Assembly: GCF_035690525.1 (NCBI RefSeq) | Contig: NZ_DASSKM010000201.1 | Location: forward strand, 1-31,377 | DNA from: Salinisphaera sp035690525 | Lineage (GTDB): Bacteria; Pseudomonadota; Gammaproteobacteria; Nevskiales; Salinisphaeraceae | Reading direction: 5' to 3' | Length of the DNA stretch: 31,377 nt | Shown: positions 23,553-30,550 of the stretch, one piece after another | How positions within the stretch are numbered: position 1 is the stretch's first letter | Layout of the letters: each line of letters opens with the position of its first letter | Made by a program: the position numbers and the translations under genes | Notes under the pieces: generated by a model | What the model was told of the DNA's origin: nothing | Database searches by the model: none | The model's input: the letters and a program-made list of their open reading frames with translations, nothing else

Positions 23553-23978
23553 ATGTCCAATCTGACGATCGAATTCCGGTATCGGCCATTGGCGCCCATC
23601 GCGTTGATGACGGCGGTGCTGATGCTGGCCGGTTGTAGCGCCCTGTCGTGCACGACGCGCCGTGCCGGCCAGGCCTCCGTAACGACGCTCAAGGGCGTGG
23701 CGCACATCAGCCGGGCGACCGGCAATGCCTCTGTCACCGCGCCCGATACGCCCCGGTATGCCGACGCGAGAGCATTCGTGCGATCGCAGCGAAAGCAGCT
23801 GGCGCGCCAAGCGGCGGCCGGCGGGGGTGAAGATATCGCTGCGCTGGCCATTCTATTGAATAAACCGGACAGTCGAGTTCTTGCACGCTGGATGCAGGCC
23901 CATTACCGCTCGCTGTTCAGCGATCGGTCGGTCTCGGCATCTACAATTGTGTCGCGAATCGACGCGCAGGCTGGATAG
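23553..23978 (+). CDS. Small lipoprotein, DUF3015-like
   Basis: A 141-residue protein with an N-terminal signal (IALMTAVLM) and lipobox LAGC, so it should be a membrane-anchored lipoprotein facing the periplasm. The C-terminal half reads YADARAFVRSQRKQLARQAA, then GGGEDIAALAILLNKPDS and ARWMQAHYRSLFSD. This follows the pattern of DUF3015 proteins: a helical region with a GxGE motif, a leucine-rich ALA.LL helix and an aromatic tail before the C-terminus. The function of that family is unknown. There is no clear ribosome-binding site before the ATG. It lies 39 bases before the repeat lipoprotein gene on the same strand and could share its transcript. Confidence 0.65.
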   Translation: MSNLTIEFRYRPLAPIALMTAVLMLAGCSALSCTTRRAGQASVTTLKGVAHISRATGNASVTAPDTPRYADARAFVRSQRKQLARQAAAGGGEDIAALAILLNKPDSRVLARWMQAHYRSLFSDRSVSASTIVSRIDAQAG

Positions 23979-24017
23979 CGCGTACATTTGGCTTAATTTT
24001 TAAGGAAGGCATCGGAA

Positions 24018-24323
24018 ATGAAAAAAGTTATTTTGGTTACCGCCGCCGTGGTGCTGTCCGCCGGTCTGTCGGCCTGTGGCAACAGCGATAGCGGCAGTGA
24101 CAATTCCGCGTCGAACAACAGCATGTCCTCGAACTCGATGTCCGGCAACAGCATGAGTTCGAATTCCATGTCGGGTGGTTCAATGTCCGGCAACTCCATG
24201 AGCAACAATTCAATGAGCGGCGGCTCGATGAGTAATAACTCAATGAGTGGCAACTCCATGAGCAACAACTCGATGAGTAATAATTCGATGAGCGGCAACT
24301 CGATGTCGAACAACAGCATGTAG
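24018..24323 (+). CDS. Lipoprotein built of SMSxx pentapeptide repeats
   Basis: A 101-residue protein starting MKKVILVTAAVVLSAGLSAC, a signal peptide with lipobox LSAC (Cys20). A short Ser/Asp/Asn linker follows. From residue 35 to the end the chain is 13 tandem pentapeptides of pattern S-M-S-[SGN]-[NG] plus a final SM, with no other residue type. A methionine thus recurs every five residues, 14 in the repeat tract. I do not recognise a family. Such a tract should be unstructured and flexible; regularly spaced Met side chains could bind Cu(I) or Ag(I) or be an oxidation sink, but this is speculation. An AAGGAAGG ribosome-binding site lies before the ATG, and a strong terminator lies 54 bases after the stop. 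Confidence 0.8.
   Translation: MKKVILVTAAVVLSAGLSACGNSDSGSDNSASNNSMSSNSMSGNSMSSNSMSGGSMSGNSMSNNSMSGGSMSNNSMSGNSMSNNSMSNNSMSGNSMSNNSM
24120..24320 (+). repeat. 15-bp tandem repeat tract encoding SMSxx units
   Basis: Thirteen 15-base units plus a partial unit, each with the pattern TC/AGC-ATG-TCx/AGC followed by two variable codons (AAC, AAT, GGC, GGT, TCG, TCC). Ser and Asn codons vary between units (AGC, TCC, TCG, TCA; AAC, AAT) while the amino-acid pattern is kept, which points to selection on the peptide and not only recent slippage. Such tracts can still vary in copy number between strains. Confidence 0.85.
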
Positions 24324-24376
24324 AAAGCCTACGGGCTGTGCCGTATCGCTCCTTATAGCGACGCGGTCTCGCATCG

Positions 24377-24408
24377 AAACCGGCGCCGTTTTCGGCGCCG
24401 GTTTTTTT
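24377..24408 (+). terminator. Rho-independent terminator
   Basis: A perfect 12-bp stem, AAACCGGCGCCG, with loop TTTT and the complementary arm CGGCGCCGGTTT, followed by further T residues to 24408. It closes the transcript of the repeat lipoprotein gene and insulates the DUF2147 gene downstream. Confidence 0.88.
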
Positions 24409-24586
24409 GCGGCGCGCGGCAAGCGAACGGCCACGCCGCCCGCCATACGCCGCTGCGTCTCGTAACCATTCGGCGCACGGTGACGAACGACGCGTGTTCG
24501 GGATAGAATCTGAAAAGATGTCGTTCATTTTCCGTTCGGATGAACGTCGCCATTCTCACCACAATAATCAACGGGAGGAGAACCTG

Positions 24587-25084
24587 ATGCGTCTAACGTT
24601 TCTGAGCGCAGCCTTTTGCCTGGCGATCGCCGCCCTACCGGCGGTCGCGGCCGACTACCAGCCCGATGACATCACCGGCGTCTGGCGGACCAAGTTAGGC
24701 GGCTACGTCCAGCTCTACCAGGACGGCGATAGCTATTCGGGCCGGATCGTCGGCTCGTCCGACGGCAAAGCACGCTACGACAAAAAGAACCCCGACCCGG
24801 ACAAAAAAGGCCGGCGCCTGCTTGGTGTCGTGATCCTGCATGGCCTGGAGTACGAAGGCGATGGCGAATACGGCGGCGGCCATATCTACGACCCGAACAG
24901 CGGCAAGACCTACAAGGCCAAGGCCACGCTCACGGGCCCGGACACGCTCGACGCCCGCGGATACATCGGCATCAGTCTGCTGGGCAAAACCCAGACCTGG
25001 CACCGTATCGACCCCAAGGCCGAGCACGTGCACCAGGACCTGCTGCACCATCCGGTCGGCGCGGCGCCGCAGCCGGAAGGCTGA
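24587..25084 (+). CDS. DUF2147 exported protein
   Basis: A 165-residue protein starting at an ATG behind GGGAGGAG; an upstream extension to 24407 would run through the terminator and is rejected. Residues 1-22 are a cleavable signal peptide ending in AVAA. The mature part has the DUF2147 beta-barrel pattern: DITGVWRTKLGGYVQLYQDG, YSGRIVG, DPDKKGRRLLGVVILHGLEY, GHIYDPNSGKTYKAKATL, then RGYIGISLLGKTQTWHRI. The family is periplasmic or outer-membrane associated with unknown function. It stands alone between a terminator and the operator-like palindromes of the next gene. Confidence 0.87.
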   Translation: MRLTFLSAAFCLAIAALPAVAADYQPDDITGVWRTKLGGYVQLYQDGDSYSGRIVGSSDGKARYDKKNPDPDKKGRRLLGVVILHGLEYEGDGEYGGGHIYDPNSGKTYKAKATLTGPDTLDARGYIGISLLGKTQTWHRIDPKAEHVHQDLLHHPVGAAPQPEG

Positions 25085-25132
25085 TCGCGACGCAAACGTC
25101 CGCACCCCGGGCCGGTGCGTGCCGCCCGGGGG

Positions 25133-25170
25133 ACTTGTATAGTTCATACAAGACTTGGCAGTAGGCAAGT
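25133..25170. promoter_or_regulatory. Two adjacent operator-like palindromes upstream of the PhyH gene
   Basis: CTTGTAT at 25134-25140 pairs with ATACAAG at 25146-25152 around a five-base spacer. Immediately after, ACTTG at 25153-25157 pairs with CAAGT at 25166-25170. Both dyads share the half-site ACTTG/CAAG and lie within 65 bases of the next start codon, as expected for a dimeric repressor or activator. The regulator is not identifiable in the window. Confidence 0.45.
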
Positions 25171-25196
25171 ACCGCATCTCTCTTTAGAATCGACAT

Positions 25197-25991
25197 ATGA
25201 CCACGCCAAGCGAGACCGCGCTGCAGCCGCATCTGACGCCGGCGCAAAACGATGCGTTTGCACGTGACGGTTATCTTGTCATGCGGCAACTGGCCAGCGC
25301 CGAGCGCATCGCCGCCATGCGCAGCCTTGCGCTCGATCACCTCGAGCGCGCGGTCGAACCTTTGGAATATGAAGCCGATGTGGCCTATCCGGGGGCCCCG
25401 GCCTCGCGCACGGCCGAGGGCGGCGATACGGTTCGGCGACTGCTCGATGCCTACGATCGCGACCCTGGGTTCGCGGATTGGGCGGCCGACGACCGGCTGA
25501 CCGCCATCGTTGCCCAAATGTTGAACTCGCCCACTGTATGGATGACGCCGAACCACCACAATTGCGTGATGACCAAGGCCCCGACCTATTCCTCGGCGAC
25601 CGCTTGGCACCGCGACCTGCGCTACTGGTCGTTCGCGAGTCCATATCTGGTCAACGCCTGGCTGGCGCTCGGCGACGAGACGCCGGGCAACGGCTGCATG
25701 CGGATGCTGCCCGGTTCGCACCGGATGGAGATCGGCGCGGGCCGGCTCGACGACGCCCAGTTCCTGCGCGAGGACGAACCCGTCAACGCCGAGCTGATCG
25801 CCACCGCCGAATACGCGGAGCTCGCGCCGGGGGATGTGCTGTTCTTCGATGCCGGCGTGTTTCATGCCGCCGGCGCCAATACCGGCGCCGAACGCAAGTT
25901 GGCCGTGGTCACCAGCTATTTCGGCCGCGACAACGCGCCGGTGGCCGGCACCCGTTCGGCACGCCGGCCGGCCATCCAGGTCCGCGAGTAG
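25197..25991 (+). CDS. Phytanoyl-CoA dioxygenase (PhyH)-family oxygenase
   Basis: A 264-residue Fe(II)/2-oxoglutarate-dependent oxygenase of the PhyH family. The jelly-roll core carries His138 and Asp140 (AWHRDLRYW) and His223 (GVFHAAGANTG) as iron ligands, with Arg233 in the place that usually binds 2-oxoglutarate. The N-terminus LTPAQNDAFARDGYLVMRQL is a typical lead-in. The family hydroxylates lipids, quorum signals, ectoine and small metabolites; the substrate here is unknown. No ribosome-binding site is seen before the ATG, so translation may be leaderless or weak. Two palindromes upstream suggest tight regulation. A lipoprotein gene follows three bases after the stop and is probably in the same operon. 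Confidence 0.85.
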   Translation: MTTPSETALQPHLTPAQNDAFARDGYLVMRQLASAERIAAMRSLALDHLERAVEPLEYEADVAYPGAPASRTAEGGDTVRRLLDAYDRDPGFADWAADDRLTAIVAQMLNSPTVWMTPNHHNCVMTKAPTYSSATAWHRDLRYWSFASPYLVNAWLALGDETPGNGCMRMLPGSHRMEIGAGRLDDAQFLREDEPVNAELIATAEYAELAPGDVLFFDAGVFHAAGANTGAERKLAVVTSYFGRDNAPVAGTRSARRPAIQVRE

Positions 25992-25994
25992 TCG

Positions 25995-26402
25995 ATGCGC
26001 AAATGGTTGCTCGCAGCCCTCCTGGCCGCGGTCTTTATCACCGGCTGCAGCCATGCGGACGCCGGCGCCGTACCCTCGTTGAAGGGGCAATATCGAGTCA
26101 TCGCCGTATTCGCCGGCAACCCGCAACGGGCGGTGGATTTGAGCAACGCGTTCAAAAGCTCGCCGGGGCTTGAGAAACGCGATATCGCCTGGTTCGTGCT
26201 GGGACCGTCCCGGATCACCTCGAACATCGACGCCGTGCCGGATCGGGCCACGCTGGAGAAACTGCATACGGTGGACGGTTTTCAGGCTGTGCTGATCGGC
26301 AAGGACGGCAAGCTCGAGGCGAGCCAACTCGGCGGCCTCAATATCCAGGGCCTGATCGACGTGATCGACCAAGTGCCGTTGCGCCGGCGGAAAATGCAGT
26401 AG
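25995..26402 (+). CDS. DUF4174 lipoprotein
   Basis: A 135-residue protein with signal sequence MRKWLLAALLAAVFITGC (lipobox ITGC, Cys18). The rest is a DUF4174 domain with a thioredoxin-like layout: YRVIAVFAGNP as the first strand, KRDIAWFVLGP in the middle and GFQAVLIGKDGKLEASQLGG near the end, closing with IDQVPLRRRKM. The family has no assigned function, and the redox CxxC motif of true thioredoxins is absent. It starts three bases after the PhyH gene, so the two are translationally linked. Confidence 0.82.
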   Translation: MRKWLLAALLAAVFITGCSHADAGAVPSLKGQYRVIAVFAGNPQRAVDLSNAFKSSPGLEKRDIAWFVLGPSRITSNIDAVPDRATLEKLHTVDGFQAVLIGKDGKLEASQLGGLNIQGLIDVIDQVPLRRRKMQ

Positions 26403-26407
26403 CGATA

Positions 26408-26425
26408 CGCCGAACCAATTCGGCG
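26408..26425 (+). other. Hairpin after the DUF4174 gene
   Basis: CGCCGAA at 26408-26414 and TTCGGCG at 26419-26425 form a 7-bp stem with a four-base loop a few bases after the stop codon. No T-tract follows, so it is at best a weak terminator or an mRNA-stabilising hairpin. Confidence 0.3.
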
Positions 26426-26508
26426 ACACGCCACATATCCGGCGCGGGATTCGCACCGCGCGGGCGCTCGCGCTAGGCTGGACGAACGTTTCCTGCCGCA
26501 GACGATGC

Positions 26509-27870
26509 ATGTCGATTGTCGACCCCGTCAGCCAGATATTCCTGCGCCTAGAGCGTCGCAACCAGCCGATGCACGTTGGCGGCCTGCAACTGTTCCGGGT
26601 TCCGGGGAACGCGCCCGCCGATTATGTGCATCGGCTGGTCGATCGCGCCCGCGCCCAGAACACGATCCAGCCACCGTTCGACAAACGGCTGAAGTATCGC
26701 CTGGGCCAGCCTTTCTGGACCGACGACCACGGTTTCGACATGGAGTACCACGTCCGGCATCTGGCCCTACCGGAGCCGGGCGCGATCCGCGATCTGCTCG
26801 CGCTGGTGTCGATGCTGCACGGCGCCCTGCTGGATCGCGCCCGCCCGCTATGGGAGGTGTATGTGATCGAGGGCGTGACCGACCATCGCTTCGCCATCTA
26901 TACCAAGTTTCATCACGCGATGATGGACGGCGTATCAGCCATGCGGGTGCTGCGGCGTTTTTTATCCATCGATGCCGGCGCCGAGAACTTCCGCGTACCG
27001 TGGCAGTTGCCGCCGCAATCAACCACGCGGCCGCCCTGGTCGGCCGGACTGGCCATGCTCCGGAGCGGCTATCGGCAGGCCGCGGCGCTGCCGGCGGCGG
27101 CTCGTTCGCTGTACGACGTTTGGCACGACGCGCGCCACGATCCGGATTTCACCGGTCCGGCCCAGGCTCCGGCCTGCATGCTCAATCGACCGGTGAGCGG
27201 CTCGCGCCGCTTCGCCGCCCAAGGCTATTCGCTTTCGCGTATCCACCGCGTCGCCGAAGCCTTCGGCGCCACCGTCAACGATGTCGTGCTCGCGCTGTGT
27301 TCGGCCGCGCTGCGACGCTATTTGATCGATCACGACGCCCTGCCACGCGATCCGTTGATCGCCATGCTGCCGGTCTCGCTGCACGACGACGACGAAACCA
27401 CCGGCAACCGGGTCGGGCTGATCTATGCCAATCTGGCCACCGATATCGCCGATCCGGCCGAACGGCTGGCCGCGATCAAACGCAGCGTCGACTACTGGAA
27501 GCGGCGCTACAAACGTATGTCGTCCGAGCAGATCATGGCGATGGTGGCGGCCATGTCGGCGCCGGCCGGGCTGAACCTGCTGGCGGGCATCGCGCCCCGG
27601 CGCCAGTCGTTCAACGTGGTGATCTCCAACGTGCCGGGCCCGAATGAGGCCCTGTACTTCGGCGATGCCGAAATGCTCGGCATGTACCCGATGTCGATCG
27701 TGCTGGACGGCCAGGCGCTCAACATCAGCCTGGTCAGCTACCGCGACATGCTCGAATTCGGCCTGATCGCTTGTCGACGCGCGCTGCCCTCGATGCAAAA
27801 CCTGCTGAAGTATCTAGGCGAGGCGCTAGACGAACTGGAACGGACAGCGGGCCGCGCGGCCGATTCGTGA
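26509..27870 (+). CDS. WS/DGAT-type O-acyltransferase (wax ester synthase / acyl-CoA:diacylglycerol acyltransferase)
   Basis: A 453-residue protein. It carries the active-site motif HHAMMDG at 135-141, in which His136 acts as base. RPLWEVYVIEG lies at 112-122, the PLW motif. In the C-terminal half, NDVVLALCSAALRRYL and FNVVISNVPGP are standard for the family. These membrane-associated enzymes join acyl-CoA to fatty alcohols or diacylglycerol to make storage wax esters or triacylglycerol. The ATG at 26509 is used because it gives the conserved MSIVDPVSQIFLRLE start; an ATG four bases earlier is in another frame. It stands alone, with no linked lipid genes in the window. Confidence 0.9.
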   Translation: MSIVDPVSQIFLRLERRNQPMHVGGLQLFRVPGNAPADYVHRLVDRARAQNTIQPPFDKRLKYRLGQPFWTDDHGFDMEYHVRHLALPEPGAIRDLLALVSMLHGALLDRARPLWEVYVIEGVTDHRFAIYTKFHHAMMDGVSAMRVLRRFLSIDAGAENFRVPWQLPPQSTTRPPWSAGLAMLRSGYRQAAALPAAARSLYDVWHDARHDPDFTGPAQAPACMLNRPVSGSRRFAAQGYSLSRIHRVAEAFGATVNDVVLALCSAALRRYLIDHDALPRDPLIAMLPVSLHDDDETTGNRVGLIYANLATDIADPAERLAAIKRSVDYWKRRYKRMSSEQIMAMVAAMSAPAGLNLLAGIAPRRQSFNVVISNVPGPNEALYFGDAEMLGMYPMSIVLDGQALNISLVSYRDMLEFGLIACRRALPSMQNLLKYLGEALDELERTAGRAADS

Positions 27871-27919
27871 AACGCCGCCGAGCGTACCGCAGGCGCCGCT
27901 CTCGATACGAACCGATCGG

Positions 27920-28003
27920 ATGACGGGCCAATGCCAGCTCTGTGGCCGCGACGGCGTACGCATCACGCGGCATCATCTGATTCCGCGATCATTCCCCGTT
28001 TAG
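27920..28003 (+). pseudogene. Truncated HNH endonuclease, N-terminus only
   Basis: From the ATG at 27920 the frame reads MTGQCQLCGRDG, then VRITRHHLIPRS, before a stop at 28001-28003. The C..CGR motif followed by TRHHLIPRS is the opening of a small HNH nuclease family; the paired C-terminal zinc/metal half is missing. Similarity stops at about 27990, where the convergent ABC ATPase gene ends, so the rest of the gene was probably replaced or displaced when the importer block was joined here. Confidence 0.6.
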
Positions 28004-29125
28004 GGCGTCGAACGCAACGCGATTACCGTCTTCGGCGTATAGACGTACCACCGACTTTTCAAAAAGAAACCACTTTTCCGTACTCGCCGAGTCCAAATCA
28101 TAGTCTGCGGACGACAACACTTTAAACTCATCGCCGCCCTCGGTGACGCAATCGAGAAACCATCGCCCGCCTCCGGCTAAAGCCGACGCCTTCACTCCTC
28201 CGCGAATCGCACCGGGTGTGGTCCGATCCACGATGCGTATCTCTTCGGGCCGTATACCAATCATCGCTGCGCCATTTTCGATCTGGCGATCCGGGTCTTT
28301 GGCACGAATCCACAGCGGCTCGGATAAAACGGAGCATTCGATACGCACGCGCGATACGTCGTCATGGCCGCACTGCCGGGCGCTCGCATCGATAAAGTTC
28401 ATTCCAGGCGAGCCCAGGAAGTACCCCCCGAAAGCGCTTTCGGGATTGTTGTACACATCAACAGGGGCCGCGCTTTCGAGGACATTGCCGGTCTGCAAGA
28501 GAATAATCTTATCGGCCAGGGTCATAGCCTCGGTCTGATCGTGTGTCACATACAGAATCGTCTGGCCAATTTCTTGCGAGAGCTGCTTGATACCGCGCTG
28601 AATCTCAATCTTGGCGTCGACCGCCACATTGGTCACGGGCTCATCAAAAATAACCACTTTCGGGCGCCTTACCACGGCACGCCCCACGGCCACTTTCTGC
28701 CGGGACTCATTATCCAATCCATCCACAACGCGATTGGCCTTGGCCGTCAGATTCAGAATCGACAGCAATTGATCAATCCACTCCCGCCTTTCGCCGGAAG
28801 ACAATTTCCTACGTAGGCCTTGCAGCAAAGGCAATTCCAGGTTCTCGTAAACGGTGAGCCCCCGATAAACGACCGGATACTGAAACACCATCCCGATATC
28901 CCGTCGTCCGACGGAAAGGTCCGTCACGTCTTCCCCGCCGAACAATACTCGTCCGTCATCAGGCGTTTCGAGCCCCGCGATGATGCGTAGGAGGGTCGTC
29001 TTGCCACAGCCTGAAGGACCCAGCAGACACGTCAGCGACGACTCCTCGAAAACCGCGTTAACGGCGTTGGCCGCGACGACCGAGCCATAGCGCTTGGTGA
29101 CGGACGAAAGTTCGATCTTGCTCAT
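27989..29125 (-). CDS. MalK/GlpS-type ABC importer ATPase with degenerate signature motif
   Basis: A 378-residue ATPase with the nucleotide-binding domain at 1-230 and a C-terminal OB-type domain (GIRPEEIRIVD). Walker A GPSGCGKTT (36-44), Q-loop Gln82, Walker B VVIFDEP with Glu162 and the switch His195 (VTHDQTEA) are intact. The signature that should read LSGGQ is LDNESRQ (137-143). It therefore can supply catalytic residues but not a good signature to the opposite site. It starts in an ATGA overlap with the partner ATPase, which has the opposite set of defects, so the two probably form a heterodimer. The two-ATPase layout recalls the rhizobial glycerol importer GlpST. Substrate unknown. Confidence 0.85.
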   Translation of the reverse strand: MSKIELSSVTKRYGSVVAANAVNAVFEESSLTCLLGPSGCGKTTLLRIIAGLETPDDGRVLFGGEDVTDLSVGRRDIGMVFQYPVVYRGLTVYENLELPLLQGLRRKLSSGERREWIDQLLSILNLTAKANRVVDGLDNESRQKVAVGRAVVRRPKVVIFDEPVTNVAVDAKIEIQRGIKQLSQEIGQTILYVTHDQTEAMTLADKIILLQTGNVLESAAPVDVYNNPESAFGGYFLGSPGMNFIDASARQCGHDDVSRVRIECSVLSEPLWIRAKDPDRQIENGAAMIGIRPEEIRIVDRTTPGAIRGGVKASALAGGGRWFLDCVTEGGDEFKVLSSADYDLDSASTEKWFLFEKSVVRLYAEDGNRVAFDALNGE

Positions 29126-30240
29126 TGCTCATTGGCCCGAAACGTGCAGTCAAGAATCCTTCCCGAGTCGAGATCGTAGGCACGGATCATGGCCGGTCGA
29201 ACCCACATCTGAACCGTTCCCCGCAGGTCGTTACGCGTTCTGACCCGCGCGCTCGGCTGACAGGCGACGAGCTTGCCGGCCGCGGTCTCCAAATGAATAA
29301 CCGAATCGACACCGATATCCTCGATCAGGCGCACCTCGGCCGAAAAATGCACAGCGTCCGCCGGGGCGTTCTCGTACCCGACGTGCTCCGGCCGGACCAG
29401 CAGCCTGATACGGTCGGTCGAACTCGGTACCGAACCGGGGTTTCCTACGTGCAACTCGAATAGGTCGGAAGATACCCGGCGACCCGCATCGGTTATCGGC
29501 GCCTCGATGAAATTCGCCCGCGGCAAACCGAGCACCCGCGCCATGGCATCCGTTTTCGGCGACTTATAGGCATCGACCGCGGGTGCGTTCTCCTGGATTC
29601 GGCCGTCAGCGAGCACCGCCACGTTATCGCCGAGCATCAGCGGTTCGAGCGGATCGCCCGTCAAATACAGAAAAGTCGCCCCGATCTGCTTCTGCAGCAG
29701 ACGCAGGTCGAGGGCCAACTGCTCCCGCAGTTTGAAATCGAGCCCCACCAATGGGTCGTCGAGCACGTACAGGGCGCATTTTTTGACCAATCCACGCGCG
29801 ATAGCCACACGCTGCTTCTGGCCGCCCGAGATCTGATCGACCCGCTTGTCGAGAAGGCTATCGATACCCAGCATTTCCGCCATGCGACGCACCTGGGATG
29901 CGGTATCGTTTTTTTTCTGCTTGGCCCGAAGCAACGGATAGGCAATGTTCTTGTACACCGACATATTCGGGAACAAGGCAAACGACTGCGGCACGTAGCC
30001 AATATGACGATTGGCCGGCTTGAGCTGGGTTATATCCTGATCCGCAATATGCACCTGGCCGGCATCGGCCCGTTCAAGGCCGCAGATAATACGTGCCAAA
30101 GTGGTCTTGCCGGTCGAAGGCAGCCCGCAGATCACCAATAGCTGCGCCTCGCCGGCGGTCACATTGATATCTTCCAAGACTCGATCGCGGCCAAAGGCTT
30201 TGCCAACCCCGATAACTGAAAGACTTTTGCGCTCAACCAT
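29122..30240 (-). CDS. GlpT-type ABC importer ATPase with degenerate Walker B and H-loop
   Basis: A 372-residue ATPase partner. Walker A GLPSTGKTT (39-47), Q-loop Gln85 and signature ISGGQKQR (137-144) are good. The catalytic Glu after Walker B is Asp162 (VLDDPLVGLD), and the switch-loop His is Gly195 (YLTGDPLEP). The C-terminal domain (about 235-372) contains LLVRPEHVGYE and is of the MalK regulatory type. With the downstream ATPase it would form one competent composite ATP site and one degenerate site. It overlaps that gene by four bases (ATGA) and follows the small membrane protein gene by seven bases. Confidence 0.85.
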   Translation of the reverse strand: MVERKSLSVIGVGKAFGRDRVLEDINVTAGEAQLLVICGLPSTGKTTLARIICGLERADAGQVHIADQDITQLKPANRHIGYVPQSFALFPNMSVYKNIAYPLLRAKQKKNDTASQVRRMAEMLGIDSLLDKRVDQISGGQKQRVAIARGLVKKCALYVLDDPLVGLDFKLREQLALDLRLLQKQIGATFLYLTGDPLEPLMLGDNVAVLADGRIQENAPAVDAYKSPKTDAMARVLGLPRANFIEAPITDAGRRVSSDLFELHVGNPGSVPSSTDRIRLLVRPEHVGYENAPADAVHFSAEVRLIEDIGVDSVIHLETAAGKLVACQPSARVRTRNDLRGTVQMWVRPAMIRAYDLDSGRILDCTFRANEQ

Positions 30241-30247
30241 GAAAAAC

Positions 30248-30550
30248 CTAACGTCCGAGCGTGGTCAGCAAAGGAGCACTCACGATACTGATCCCGACCA
30301 CGCCTCCGGTAATGATCCAGGTGATGATCAACCCCTTGACGATCCCGGCGAAGCTCGTTTCTTCAGGGAGGTTGTTAAACGTGAATCCCAACAGGACGGT
30401 CACGATCGTCAGCAGAACGCCGATGGTGTAAACGAACTGGCTGGCGCGCTGCGCGATCAACACGAGCGAGGCCAGCAGCAGAACCGCGAGTACTGTCCTG
30501 GTGTTTCTTATGAACCGCGGCGCACCCGGCGTGGGCTTGTCCCGACTCAT
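30248..30550 (-). CDS. Small three-helix membrane protein in importer operon
   Basis: A 100-residue protein with a basic N-terminus and three hydrophobic segments at about 19-36, 38-57 and 67-92, separated by the polar loop NNLPEETS. I do not recognise the family. It starts in an ATGA overlap with the permease stop and is followed seven bases later by an ATPase gene, so it is made as part of the importer. Glycerol-type importers with two ATPases also have a small membrane protein (DUF2160) in this position, but the sequence here does not look like DUF2160. It may be an accessory subunit of the permease complex. Confidence 0.7.
   Translation of the reverse strand: MSRDKPTPGAPRFIRNTRTVLAVLLLASLVLIAQRASQFVYTIGVLLTIVTVLLGFTFNNLPEETSFAGIVKGLIITWIITGGVVGISIVSAPLLTTLGR

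Noticed and set aside
24972..26561. 529-codon minus-strand open frame
   Set aside because: It runs antisense through the PhyH, DUF4174 and neighbouring genes, which have clear motifs; composition is shadow-like.
26505..27647. 380-codon plus-strand frame overlapping the acyltransferase
   Set aside because: Wrong frame of the WS/DGAT gene; Arg/Pro/Ala-rich and lacking the HHxxxDG motif.
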